DNA of 64,000 nucleotides from Vreelandella sulfidaeris (GCA_007182875.1 AP019514.1:3534001-3598000); one strand, 5' to 3'. Shown: positions 23,731-33,569, numbered from the stretch's first letter. Notes: a model not told the origin generated them from the sequence alone. Made by a program: numbers and translations.

Positions 23731-25185
23731 TCACTCTAGACAGAGATAAAAACAATACCCCACTCGCCTCTGATAAAGACTTATCTGTAGTAGAAATATT
23801 AATTTTCTTAGAAAGAAATCTTAAAATTTCTAAATCAGCTTCAACATGGGAGTCTAATCCATAAAACTCAATTCTGTCTCTATGAGACTTTGAGGTTTTG
23901 TTCTTTACTCCACCCTTTAAATCTGGATAAAGATAACGGTCATCTGCACCAATCCCAGAAATAACATAGTTCGACGAAGCCCCAAATCTAGCAATAGCAA
24001 TAATTAGAGAAAAATACCAGCGGAAGGTCTTAATGGCAACGGCCAATCATAAACACCACTTAAAGAATCAATTGGTTTTTAAAAAATAAGACTACTTTTT
24101 ATTAAATTTAATTTTTTGAATAATCCAAGTCAAAAAGGTTACTGAAAAGGGCTGTCAGAGCCTGTAACTTCTTGCACAAGTTCTCTTCTTTCAAAAATGA
24201 TAAAACGTTATATCTAACTTCACCCTTCTCTCTATTTATAACGCCATGCTTATTCTCAAAACTTTTGGTTCATTCCCTAAACAAAAATTTCATCCACACC
24301 TGAATTAATTACATCTTCAAAAACTTCGGTACCAAGAGCACCCCATACAGCAATTTTTTTACATCTTTATCAATTTCACTACCATGTAAGACAAGCTTGC
24401 ATTTGCACCAAAACACAATATCTACGTCACTAAATATCTTCGAGCCAGGCTTAGATCCTAAAACAAGAACTGTACTACCATTTTTTAAGTTGAAATTTTC
24501 AAACCACTATTATCAAAAAATTTCTTGGCTTTAAAACCAGTTAAATTAGGAAATTTAATTGCGTTAGATAAATATCTTTTAGCATTATCATATCCATATT
24601 TCGACACTATTGACTCGGTTTTGACAATCCTCTCAGCATCTAAACTGACACTTTCTAAAGATTTTGAATTAGAAAAATCTATTTCTTTAATTATTTCAGC
24701 TGGCCTTCCGGCAACTATACAGTTTTCTGGTACATTTTAGTAACCAAACTACCAGCAGCAACTACTGAGTTTTCTCCAATGACAACTCCACCTAAAACAG
24801 TAACGCCACTCCCCAGCCATACGCCTTTTCTTATTAAAATATCTCGGCCTTCGTCAGGCACTGCCTTTAAGCGCTCTAAACCTTTTTATTATAATCATGA
24901 GTACCAGTTAAAAGCATACATCTATGACCAAAAACAGTCCTCTTCAATAGTAACATGGCCAGATCGAGTATTAATCAGAAGGTCATTAATGTGTATTGTA
25001 GCTCTTTCCAAGTGCACTCTTTTTTTATCTCCCCCAAATTCCCGGCTGCCTTAGCTCTAAATCTGCTATATAAGGCATCAAAAGTTTAGCCAGCGCCTCA
25101 AGCTCGGGTTTCTTAGCTGTTCTAAGCAAAGATAAAAATCACTTTCCTTAACTTTATTATTTTCTAGCAAGTTATTATTCCTCAT
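23731..25185 (-). CDS. Apparent fusion: hexapeptide O-acetyltransferase plus GT42/sialyltransferase-like domain (heavily frameshifted)
   Basis: Read across about eight breaks. The N-terminal about 175 residues are a left-handed beta-helix acetyltransferase (GHVTIEEDCFFGHRCMLLTG, GVWLGSGVTVLGGVVIGENS, NCIVAGRPAEIIKEI). With no stop and no clear new start it runs on through AERIVKTESIVSKYGYDNA into a second domain: NLKNGSTVLVLGSKPGSKIF, SAGIFFSLIIAIARFGAS, NYVISGIGADD, SHRDRIEFYGLDSHVEADLE, ILRFLSKKINISTT. The order GxGPS-like motif, SxGI/V--AIA-G----SGI and H--DI-L-FL resembles Campylobacter Cst (GT42). Possible role: transfer and acetylation of a nonulosonate. Much more AT-rich than its flanks. 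Domain assignment is by eye and the ends are approximate. Confidence 0.45.
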
Positions 25186-25205
25186 CGTATGATCTCACTT
25201 AATAC

Positions 25206-28104
25206 CTAGTAAAAATCTAAATCACTAGAAATCGTATCATACCCATCGCTTACAGATGTACTGTTTTCTTGCAGTAGACTTTCCTCCCAAAAAAAAAGCC
25301 TCTAGAAGTTAAATACTTATTTGCATAATCAAAGCTAACTTGAGCAAGAAGCTCATATGTCAAGTCTCTAATTAAACATATACTATCAAGGCAAAATGCC
25401 AATTTTTCTTTTCTTTATTATTTAATTTCTCCATTCGCTCTTTATTTGGCAATAAAAGCGCATCAGCACTGACCAGTTCGCTTCCTTCTTGCTCCATACA
25501 TAATTTGCCATAAAACAGCTCTTATATTGCAATTTTGTAATGTATAAAATCTAAACCCATTCCGACTAGCCCAATGCTGCAATTCAGCAATGTTTGGTTG
25601 CCGCTCATGAGTCGGCTGAAAAGTCACTTTCACTTTAATTAGAAGTGCTTCTTTAAGTATTCTGCACCTCCTTCTAGCACCTTCATTACGTCATGTAGGT
25701 CATCAAGCACCAGCATATCTACATTAGATAGTCCTGCTATGCTATCCAAAGCTATGGTGTTTATAGGCAGTTCGGCTAGCACCTGAAGTTTTCACGCTGA
25801 TCTTCTTGCAACTGATATTCTGGTAGTGGTTTTAGCGTGCTGCTTTTTTCGGCATCTAAAGTTGCATAAAGCGTTGTGGGCTGACCGTCCCCCAAAAGCG
25901 CATGGGGGTAATGATGTAACTCACCGAACTCCTTAAGGTCTTCTACTTTCTTGCTGAGCAAACTAGCCGGGTCAAAGCTAATCACGGCCAAATGGCCACT
26001 TGCCATCCATTTAGGGTAGTCAGGATGACGCGGCAGCACAGCAGCATTATCTAAGATAATTATTGGCTCATCGAATTTCCATTCAAATGTCTTATCCTCA
26101 TTCTCATCTTCTCTGCTCGAAACGTTAGGCAGTTCAACCAACTGATCTTCATCGGCAAACCACATTTCACCTTCTTTATTGAAGGTGAGTGCCTCAGGCG
26201 CTTTATCTTCGCAGTAGTGCCCAAATGGCACGTAAGGCATTATTAAAATGCTTAGCAAAACGCGGTGCATCACACACAGGCGAATAATGTAAAATAGTGC
26301 GCAGACCTGCGCGAATAACCGCTAGATTCGGTAAGTCACTGGCAAGTTCCATGACTCGCTGGCGGTACTCATCCCAGCTGCTAGTTACCAGCTCTGGTAA
26401 GCCAGCATTGATTAAATGGGTAGCGCTGTGGCGGCCTGCAAAGGTTGGGCCTGGTAGTGTAACAACAGGCACGCCCATTAGCATGGCTTCACAGGTGGTC
26501 GCCACCGGAGTAGGGCCAGGTATCTAATGCAATATCAATGCGCTGATAGGTTTCCAAGAATTCTTTGTGTTTCGCTGGACCTTCCAACAAAATACGCTCT
26601 TTTCAATACCCTGCTTAGCCATTTCATTCCAAATACGTCGGCAGAAATCCTCGCTTTCATATTGAGCACCCCGCAAAAGTAAGCGGCTTTGTGGCAGTTG
26701 ATGCATTAATATCGCCCACTCACTTAAAAGCTGAGCGCTAATTTTAGCTGCGTTATTTAAGCAACCCAAGGTGATATAGCGATTCTTAAGCGCTGGTAGT
26801 GAGGTAGTGCTCGGTGCATAACTACACGGCATATAGCAAATGTAGTCATCCGGTAGGCGAATCAATTTTTCGGTATATTGATTATCCACACCTTCCGGTG
26901 TTTCGATACTATCAGTTAACAAATAATCAATTGACTTTAGGCCCATCGTATTGACCAACCCACCGACCCACTTAACACATAGCGGTGCAGGCCGCATGGA
27001 AATCGCTTGTAAGCATACCATCGCCATGGCCAGATAAGTCTACTAGAATATCTATTTGATCATTACAGATCTGCTCTGCTATCTCTTCTTGGCCTAAGTG
27101 GCGGATTTGCTTCCATTGCTTACAAGCATTACGAATTTTTCTGTAATAGAGTCGGCAATATCATTGGTTGAGTAGGCATAAAAGTGAATATCAGGTCGGC
27201 TGCTCTCTAAAGCAGTAGCAATCATTTGCCCGACGGGATGGGTTCTAAACCCTGATGAGATTAAGCCAACGCGTAGCGGTTTTTCCTTCGCTTTTTATAA
27301 TAGGATCAGGCAAAGCAGGTAGCGCAAAGCGACTCTCCCACTCTGTTGCGAAATCGATAATTTCTAACTGTGTGGTTGCAGGATTATAGTGCTTTGCAAA
27401 GAAAATATTTGAGTATGCCATGGCAAACTCAGGTTTTTCTTTAATGCCTTTAGATAATAACGCTCAGCTTTTCATATTCTCCAATATCTTTGTACAAGTT
27501 ACCTAAATTATTAAAAACAGTTGGATTACCTGGATATTTTTTCTAACAGATGATAGTTTTCTAAAGACTCACTAAAATATTTAGTTTGATATTGCAAAGC
27601 ACCGACCAATAATCGAGAACGTAGCTCGTCATATTCAAGCGCTAAGGCTTTTGTGCATGTTCAAGTGCTTTAAAATGCTCCCCAGCACTTTGCAGCATTT
27701 CTGCTAAGCGGTACTGGGCAGCCCCATACTCCGGATTAAGGTCAACCGCTTGTATTTGATACCCAATGGCCTGCTTCTCATTACCTTGTTGATAATGCAA
27801 TGCAGCTAGGCTAGTCAGTGTTAGGGCGTCCTCTGCGTTCAGCTCATAAGACTTGAGTAATGGTACTAATGCTGATGATGCATCACCGGCTTCCAAAAGC
27901 AGTTCCTAACGCCTTCCACGCAAAAGCACTTTCAGGGTAGCGATCTACCATCTGTTGTGCTGCCTGCTGGGCTTGAGGCAATTTTTGTGTTGTAGAGTTT
28001 CATGAAAGCATCTACTAACGACTGGGGTACCCCTAAGACAGCGCCATGGCGAGTGTTGTGTTGGACAGCCGCTGAGGGCTGTTTATGTACTTTTTCTTAG
28101 CCAT
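25206..28104 (-). CDS. TPR - SPINDLY/OGT (GT41) glycosyltransferase - FkbM-like fusion (heavily frameshifted)
   Basis: About 965 residues after repair. N-terminal TPR repeats (SLVDAFMKLYNTQKLPQAQQ, ALTLTSLAALHYQQGNEKQA, EYGAAQYRLAEMLQ) precede a GT41 catalytic region: THPVGQMIATAL, IDILVDLSGHGDG, VKWVGGLVNTMGLKSIDYLL, YTEKLIRLPDDYICYMP, LGCLNNAAKIS, ATTCEAMLMGVPVVTLPG, CDAPRFAKHF. It continues into an FkbM-methyltransferase-like part (ILDNAAVLPRHPDYPKWM, NTIALDSIAGLSNVDMLVLD, VLEGGAEYL, LLIKVKVTFQP) and a helical tail ending SSDLDFY. The usual SAM loop is not evident. Lying next to the flagellin gene it is a likely flagellin glycosyltransferase (inference). Confidence 0.7.
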
Positions 28105-28176
28105 GGGATCTCTACTTGATGCCAATTTATAAAGGTGATTCGCTACTATACTCACTAAATCTCTATTTCAAACGAC

Positions 28177-28205
28177 AAAAACCCAGGCCTTGGCCCGGGT
28201 TCTTT
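28177..28205 (-). terminator. Terminator after the long flagellin
   Basis: Stem ACCCAGGCC / GGCCCGGGT with one mismatch and a run of T on the minus strand, 16 bases after the flagellin stop and about 70 bases before the glycosyltransferase ATG. Confidence 0.7.
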
Positions 28206-28220
28206 AAGTTTAAAACGGTA

Positions 28221-29117
28221 TTACTGAAGCAGAGAAAGAACGCTCTGCGGGGTTTGGTTCGCCTGGGCCAGCATGGAGGTACCAGCCTGCTGCAGAATAT
28301 TGGCACGCGTCATGTTCGATACTTCAACTGCGTAGTCGGCATCTTCGATACGTGAACGAGCGCCCTGCAGATTGGTAGAGGTTGTAGAAATATTATCTAG
28401 GGCTGTTTCAAAACGGTTCTGCACGGCACCCAGGTTACTACGCTCTTTATCAACTGCACCAATTTTGTCATCAAGAATTTTCAGTGCATTATCTGTTTGA
28501 AGCACATCAAAACCGCTAGCGGTTACTGCGCGATCAACACCCCTACTGCAGTAACAGTGTTTGAGCCCCAGTAGTCACGTACATATTCCAGCCACCGCCA
28601 TTAGTAGAGGTTCCTGAAGCATTGGCACCGCCGATGTCGATTGCAATCGTTTGACCATCTTTGGCACCCACTTGGATGGAGAAGCTAGTACCAGTAGCCG
28701 CAGCAGCAAAAGATCTCGTCCGTTGAACTGAGTCTGTTCCGTTACACGATCGATTTCAGCAAGGCGCTCATTGACTTCTTCCTGAATGGAGTCAATGTCC
28801 TGGGCAGTGTTGGTATCGTTCTGTGCCTGAACCGTCAGCTCACGGATACGCTGCAAGTTGTCGTTGACTTGGTCCAACGCGCCTTCTGCAGTTTGTGCCA
28901 GTGAAATACCGTCGTTAGCGTTACGTGAAGCTTGGTTCAGGCCAGTCACGGTGCTGGTCATACGGTTGGCGATGGCTTCGGCCAGCGGCGTCATCTTTGC
29001 GCTGTTGATACGCAGGCCTGAGGAAAGACGCTCTTGTGCTTGCTGTAGCGAGCTTTGTGCGCCTTTCAGGTTGTTTTGGCCAATCAACGCTGTGATGTTT
29101 GTATTGATAACGGACAT
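28221..29117 (-). CDS. fliC: Flagellin (frameshifted)
   Basis: Conserved ends: [34 protein letters not shown], then [52 protein letters not shown]-terminus [61 protein letters not shown]. Two compensating breaks near 29000 distort the DDAAGQAIANRM motif; others are near 28700 and 28540. About 298 residues. It follows a sigma-28 promoter and ends at a terminator, so it is transcribed alone. Confidence 0.92.
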
Positions 29118-29170
29118 TGTGAATCTCCTACGTATAGTTACTGGCCTGGTCGGCCTGCCTGACGGCTTGC

Positions 29171-29193
29171 TGCCGTTATATTTATTAACGGCA
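29171..29193. repeat. Inverted repeat over the fliC -10 element
   Basis: TGCCGTTA and TAACGGCA are exact 8-base arms separated by 7 bases (TATTTAT). The right arm contains the sigma-28 -10 box, so the repeat would place a hairpin at the 5' end of the transcript or form an operator. Confidence 0.5.
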
Positions 29194-29211
29194 GCCCTAG
29201 GATTTACTTAA
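29185..29211 (-). promoter_or_regulatory. Sigma-28 (FliA) promoter of fliC
   Basis: Minus strand TTAAGTAA, 11-base spacer, GCCGTTAA. It matches the flagellar late-gene consensus well and lies about 70 bases before the fliC ATG, which has TAGGAG upstream. Confidence 0.8.
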
Positions 29212-29322
29212 ATTTTTTATGCCTTTTGTGTAAATAAATGTATCAAAAATCTTAGGGCTTTATGCTATCACCGCTAACGCCTCAGCCTTATGTCACAAGC
29301 TATTGAGGCAGGGTGCAATTAA

Positions 29323-29353
29323 TAAAAAACCCCCTTCCTTGGCGGGAAGGGGC
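29323..29353 (-). terminator. Terminator after fliD
   Basis: Stem CCCCTTCC / GGAAGGGG, 6-base loop, then a run of T on the minus strand. About 35 bases after the fliD stop. Confidence 0.8.
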
Positions 29354-29386
29354 TAACAAATGAAAGACAATCTTTTGAACTACCTG

Positions 29387-30781
29387 TTATTTACGGCTGC
29401 TCATTTGCGAATTGATCATATCGAGCTGCTGGGTGAGATAACCACTAGTGGCGTTCATTTGCGCCATCATTGAGTCTAACTGCGTGAACTGCTTCCGGTA
29501 GCGCTCAATCGTGCGCTCAATAGAGGTTTCGGTACGTTCAAAACGGCTATCCAGGGCCACCACGCTTGCTTCTGCACTGCGATTAGCACTGCCCAAAGCA
29601 CCGTTTTCGCCCAGTAATTTCTCCAATGTTTTGCTTACCTGGCCCCCATACCTGTCTCATCGCTACTACCAGCAAAAGCTGCCAAACCGTCTTGATTGCT
29701 CGCCACGGTATCGCTCATCTTTGGGAATCCAGCGTGAGCTTACCTTCTTTATTGAGCTCAATGCCTATGTCTGATAAGCGAGTAATATCGCCGCCGGGTA
29801 CATTACCTACCAATGCAGAACGCATTTGAGACTCAACTGAGCGCACCGCACGGTCGCCTATCAAATCACCAGCCGCTTCGCCGCCGCCATTAAATGCGGT
29901 TAGCTCTCCAATAAGATCTTTAAGGGCGTTGTAGCCTTTTACAAAACCTTCAACCGACTCGCGTACTGCAAGCGTATTGCGTGCTACCACTACTGTATTG
30001 GGACTGCCCGCTTCAGTTACCTTTTCAAGATTAAGCGTGACGCCCTCAATAGCACCTTCTACTTTGTTCGTGGCACTGGTGATGTCAATACCATTCACTT
30101 TCAATTGAGCATCACGGCCTTCGTAGGCAGTCGTACCTTCTAGTGTCACTCCCCCCGTAAAGTCCTGAAAAAGCCATCTGGTTAATAGAAGCCTCTTTAC
30201 CACTCGCAGAGGAGTTGAGTGCTAAGCGATAGCCTGTGCCATCGTTAACGATGGAAGCGCTAACTTTAGGGCCGTCTCCAAAGTCGAAGCCATTGATTTG
30301 GTCGCGAATAGATTCTAGAGAACTGCTTTCAGTCAGGGAAATATCCTGAGTAATAGGATTTCCATCAGCATCGTTACCGAAGGTCAGAGCAAGACTCGCG
30401 TTAGCGCCTGTCAGCGGCTTGGTTAGAGCATCATCCCCTGAATGCTGTTGGTCGCCAAGCTTCCCGCCCGTGCCAGCTGAGTAACCTCAACATCGTAACG
30501 CCCAGCCGTTGCTTCACTGCTCGCCGTTGCCTTAACGGCGCTACCGCCTAGAATCTCAGTCGAAAGGCTTTGGTAAAGCTTCGGGTCATTGAGCTTGTTG
30601 ACGGAGGTCTGGAATTGCTCTATTGCGATTTTGATCTGACCATAACCAGAAATTTTAGCGTTCTGGTTTTCTTTTGCTGCGTAATCGGCACTAGTTTCTG
30701 GTTTTCAGCCGTTCGCAACTCTTTCAGCAGGCCTGTCAAATCAAGCCCTGACCCAACGCCAAGTGAAGAAATCGATGCCAT
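29387..30781 (-). CDS. fliD: Flagellar hook-associated protein 2 (filament cap, frameshifted)
   Basis: Caps the growing filament and guides flagellin folding. N-terminus MASISSLGVGSGLDLTGLL, LKELRTAENQKLVPITQQ; central QLKVNGIDITSATNKVEGAI, GVTLNLEKVTEAG, EGFVKGYNALKDLIGEL; C-terminus FERTETSIERTIERYRKQFT, QLDSMMAQMNATSGYLTQQL. Breaks at several places, including about 30640, 30440, 30170, 29720 and 29640. About 465 residues, normal for the family. No fliS follows it in this window; a terminator does. Confidence 0.92.
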
Positions 30782-30824
30782 CAGTACAGTCCTCTCAGAC
30801 ACAAAAATATAAATTCTATAAATA

Positions 30825-30850
30825 TTATCGGCCAAAATGAAGTAACTTTA
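30825..30850 (-). promoter_or_regulatory. Sigma-28 (FliA) promoter of fliD
   Basis: Minus strand TAAAGTTA, 10-base spacer, then a perfect GCCGATAA. The spacer is one base short of consensus, perhaps an indel in the T run. It lies 44 bases before the fliD ATG. Confidence 0.85.
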
Positions 30851-30949
30851 GCCCTTGTTCGTCAATTTGGTAATACTTGCAAGTCAGTGAGTTAGCAACT
30901 AGCTTATAAAATAAGCTGATACTTATATGACTTCCCTCAAATCTCGTCA

Positions 30950-31186
30950 CTATCGGCGCTGCTGGTGAAAATACTGGCTAGCCGCAAGCATTTGCTCCTC
31001 TAGGATACCTAACTGCGACAACTGCCAATGAGAATGTTGCTGAACAGAGCCATCACTTGAGGCAGCTAGTGCTGGGATTGTCACTGTCGTTTTTTCATTG
31101 GCTCTCTCTCTTTTAGAGGGCAGTCTACCTAGTATAAGCAGGCTGTCACTCTTCCGAGGCATCCAAAGAAAGTGTGCTTTTAGCAT
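30950..31186 (-). CDS. Small hypothetical protein upstream of fliD
   Basis: Open frame of 78 residues, rich in Gln, Ser and Arg (SVQQHSHWQLSQLGILEEQM). No family recognised. Position upstream of fliD and same direction suggest a flagellar accessory protein, but the frame may be truncated by indels. Confidence 0.3.
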   Translation of the reverse strand: MLKAHFLWMPRKSDSLLILGRLPSKRERANEKTTVTIPALAASSDGSVQQHSHWQLSQLGILEEQMLAASQYFHQQRR

Positions 31187-31740
31187 TCAGTTTGCTCCAT
31201 GTGTCTAGTAACGCCACAGACACCTCCGCACCTCAAATAAGGCTTTATGTACCATGGGCATATCGACTATTCCCTATAAATATAACCAGCACAAATTTAA
31301 TTTACTACTAACGTATACCTTCAACTTTTGCCACGCCACCATAGGAATAACTAATTACAATAGTAGAATGGTTCTTTTAATTTCTTTTACAGATATCGAG
31401 GCAATTTAAATATCAAAGGTTTATTTGATTACAGCAATACTCACCTTTTCACTTCTCTTGTTAGCTATTATTCATTACAGAAAACAAGCCAAAACTCAAG
31501 TATTATTAGGGGAGTTAAAACGTAGTCATTAAACCACAAGTTACAATTAACAACCTTTCTTAACGCGCCAATTACTTCTTTGCCTCAGTCGCTATAGTGA
31601 AGCACCCTTATGGTTACATAATACGCGAGTGGCGCTTAGGCATTATTTAATAGTTAGCGGCACTGATCGTTATGCTGCCAGTTGTATCCTTCAGTTTTGT
31701 GAATGCTTCATGTTCTCTGCGAACAATACGAGCATAGACC
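31187..31740. other. Intergenic stretch, largely without recognisable genes
   Basis: About 550 AT-rich bases between the fliD-side hypothetical gene and the promoter of the gene at 31815. Apart from a possible very small membrane ORF (31425-31532) I see no gene, RNA or repeat. Confidence 0.5.
31425..31532 (+). CDS. Possible 35-residue single-helix membrane protein
   Basis: From a TTG with AAAGG upstream: LITAILTFSLLLLAIIHYRK then a polar tail ending ELKRSH. One hydrophobic helix followed by basic residues is typical of a small membrane protein. The weak start codon makes this uncertain. Confidence 0.25.
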   Translation: MITAILTFSLLLLAIIHYRKQAKTQVLLGELKRSH

Positions 31741-31769
31741 TTGGTCTAATCTAGACATTAGTTTATAAT
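31741..31769 (+). promoter_or_regulatory. Sigma-70 promoter with nested palindromes
   Basis: TTGGTC, 17-base spacer, TATAAT, upstream of the gene at 31815. The spacer region contains CTAAT-N6-ATTAG, and AGACC-TT-GGTCT overlaps the -35 box, so a regulator may bind here. Confidence 0.6.
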
Positions 31770-31814
31770 GCGCTGCAACAAGCTCACCTTGGGCTAACCG
31801 CAGGAGAACATACG

Positions 31815-32159
31815 ATGCCTCCCGAACTAACGTCTCCAGAAACGGCTACACAACGCCCTACCCAATCGCCTTTGGGGTTGTCGACCGCCGCGAATGTTCA
31901 ACGCAGCCTTCGCCAATGTTTGTCGGTTGCCGCTGAATTGCTGTACGACCACGGCCATGTATTAGAAACCATTACCTTGCCTCAGCGTGGCTTAGCCCGC
32001 CGCGAACTTTAGCGCTTAGCGCGGCAGCGCCTACCTGGGCCACCTGCCAACAGGTAATGGAGAGCCAGTGAAGCGGCCACCTTAAATGAGCATGGCCGCT
32101 TTGTATTGACCCGCCTTGGTCGTGAAATGATGTTTGATATGTTTGGTGGGGGCCGCTGA
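31815..32159 (+). CDS. Hypothetical cytoplasmic protein (frameshifted)
   Basis: About 114 residues after repair of one or two breaks near 32010-32070. It reads SPLGLSTAANVQRSLRQCLS, AAELLYDHGHVLETITLPQR, GLARREL, then LNEHGRFVLTRLGREMMFDM, ending FGGGR. AGGAG lies 8 bases before the ATG, with a good promoter upstream. No signal peptide or membrane segment. Family not recognised. A strong terminator follows. Confidence 0.55.
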
Positions 32160-32201
32160 TTGCGCTTAGGCGTATCCATGCGGCGTTAAATCTGCGCATA
32201 A

Positions 32202-32238
32202 AAAAACCGCCCGTAGGTGCTGCCTACGGGCGGTTTTT
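32202..32238. terminator. Strong bidirectional terminator
   Basis: Perfect 16-base arms (AAAAACCGCCCGTAGG / CCTACGGGCGGTTTTT) around TGCTG. It closes the plus-strand gene ending at 32159 and the minus-strand small gene ending at 32247. Confidence 0.9.
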
Positions 32239-32246
32239 GTTTGGGC

Positions 32247-32321
32247 TTAACGCAGACCGAGCAGCGAAAGGATGAAGAGAACTACCACGATAAGACCAAT
32301 GATATAAATAATGTTACGCAT
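32247..32321 (-). CDS. 24-residue membrane micropeptide
   Basis: MRNIIYIIGLIVVVLFILSL followed by LGLR: a single hydrophobic helix with a charged residue at each end. AAGGAG sits 7 bases before the ATG and the strong terminator follows the stop directly, so it has its own complete transcription unit. Function unknown; a membrane-embedded small protein is the simplest reading. Confidence 0.65.
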   Translation of the reverse strand: MRNIIYIIGLIVVVLFILSLLGLR

Positions 32322-32532
32322 TATGGCGCTCCTTGCTTATTGCGTTTCGGGGAAAATCAAATAGTTGCTTGCCCTTAAGTTACCCCCATAGCCTAGCAGG
32401 CTTTTTCTTCTTTGCGTAGTCTAGGTATATTTCCTTACTCGAAAGTGACATCTCTCGTCATATCCGAAGCGTTTGAGGAACCTCCCTTCATCGACACCTC
32501 AAACCTTTGCCACTGTTACCGAGGGTGCTGCA

Positions 32533-33564
32533 ATGCACGCTACTGTTTTAATTGTTTCGTTTGCTGCTATGTCGTTGTTCTCTACCTCTATTGCAGCCGC
32601 AAATGAACCGTCAGCGAATGCACTGCAGGCACTCGACCAACAGGCCCAGGCGCTAAACCGCATCCACAGCGTGGTGGTGGCCTATGACGGCGACATTATC
32701 CACGAGCATCATCAGGGCGGACCGGGTGTTGCCTCGCCTGCCAATATCAAGTCGCTGTCTAAAACCGTGTTGGCCGCGATTACTGGCGCGGCGATTGAAG
32801 CGGGTGTTATCGAATCTGTTGAGCAGCCCATGGTCGAGTTGTTTGGCGAACACCTGCCTAGCGGTATTGATCCAAAAGTCAGCGAGATCACCGTGGCGCA
32901 TCTGCTCGCCCAGCAAGCAGGGTTGGAGCGTACATCCGGCAGTAATTATGGCGCTTGGGTGGCTAGCGACAACTGGGTTAACGATGCCATTACCCGCCCT
33001 TTTGTCGATGAACCCGGCGGAGAAATGCTCTACTCCACCGGCACCAGCCATCTGCTTTCTGCCGCCCTCACCCACGCTAGCGGCGAAACGACCCATGCGC
33101 TTGCTCAGCGTTTACTGGGTGATCCGCTCAATATTTCTATTCGCCCCTGGTTACGTGATCCGCAAGGCATCTATTTTGGCGGCAATGATATGCAGCTTTC
33201 GCCGCGGGCTTTAATAGAAGTGGGCGAGCTGTATCGCAATGATGGCATCGTGTTTGATGAAACAGGTAATGGCGAGCGCGTTCTGCCGGAAGGTTGGGTA
33301 GAGGCATCGTGGCAGCCACGCGGCACGTCTCGCTGGACCGGTGACGGTTACGGCTTCGGTTGGTTTATCACTCAGTTGGCGGGTGAAGATGTTTACTACG
33401 GCCGCGGCTACGGTGGTCAAGCGCTGTATGTTATTCCTGAGCGGAAGATGACGGTAGTGATCACCTCGGACCCCAGCCCACCCTCACCGGGCGGGCAGTT
33501 CCAGCATCAGTTGAACAGATTAGTAGTGGGGCTTTTATCACCAAGTGAGAACTCTGCGCTCTAG
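32533..33564 (+). CDS. Exported serine beta-lactamase-like hydrolase
   Basis: Uninterrupted. I start at MHATVLIVSFAAMSLFSTSI because it gives a signal peptide ending AAAN; an ATG 60 bases upstream is open. The class C/beta-lactamase-related fold is shown by SLSK (SxxK) in NIKSLSKTVLAAITGAAIEA, then HLLAQQAGLE, ML YST GTSH (Tyr-x-Ser/Asn motif) and YGRGYGGQALYVIPE near the end. About 343 residues. Likely a periplasmic esterase, peptidase or penicillin-recognising enzyme; true beta-lactamase activity is not implied. Converges with yqhA 5 bases away. Confidence 0.8.
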   Translation: MHATVLIVSFAAMSLFSTSIAAANEPSANALQALDQQAQALNRIHSVVVAYDGDIIHEHHQGGPGVASPANIKSLSKTVLAAITGAAIEAGVIESVEQPMVELFGEHLPSGIDPKVSEITVAHLLAQQAGLERTSGSNYGAWVASDNWVNDAITRPFVDEPGGEMLYSTGTSHLLSAALTHASGETTHALAQRLLGDPLNISIRPWLRDPQGIYFGGNDMQLSPRALIEVGELYRNDGIVFDETGNGERVLPEGWVEASWQPRGTSRWTGDGYGFGWFITQLAGEDVYYGRGYGGQALYVIPERKMTVVITSDPSPPSPGGQFQHQLNRLVVGLLSPSENSAL

Positions 33565-33569
33565 GCCGC

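Noticed and set aside
23740..24046. Extension of LegB to an upstream start giving a longer N-terminus
   Set aside because: The upstream in-frame text (GIGADDRYLYPDLKG, EILRFLSKKIN) belongs to the GT42-like protein. LegB has its own ATG with GAGTGAGG at 23724.
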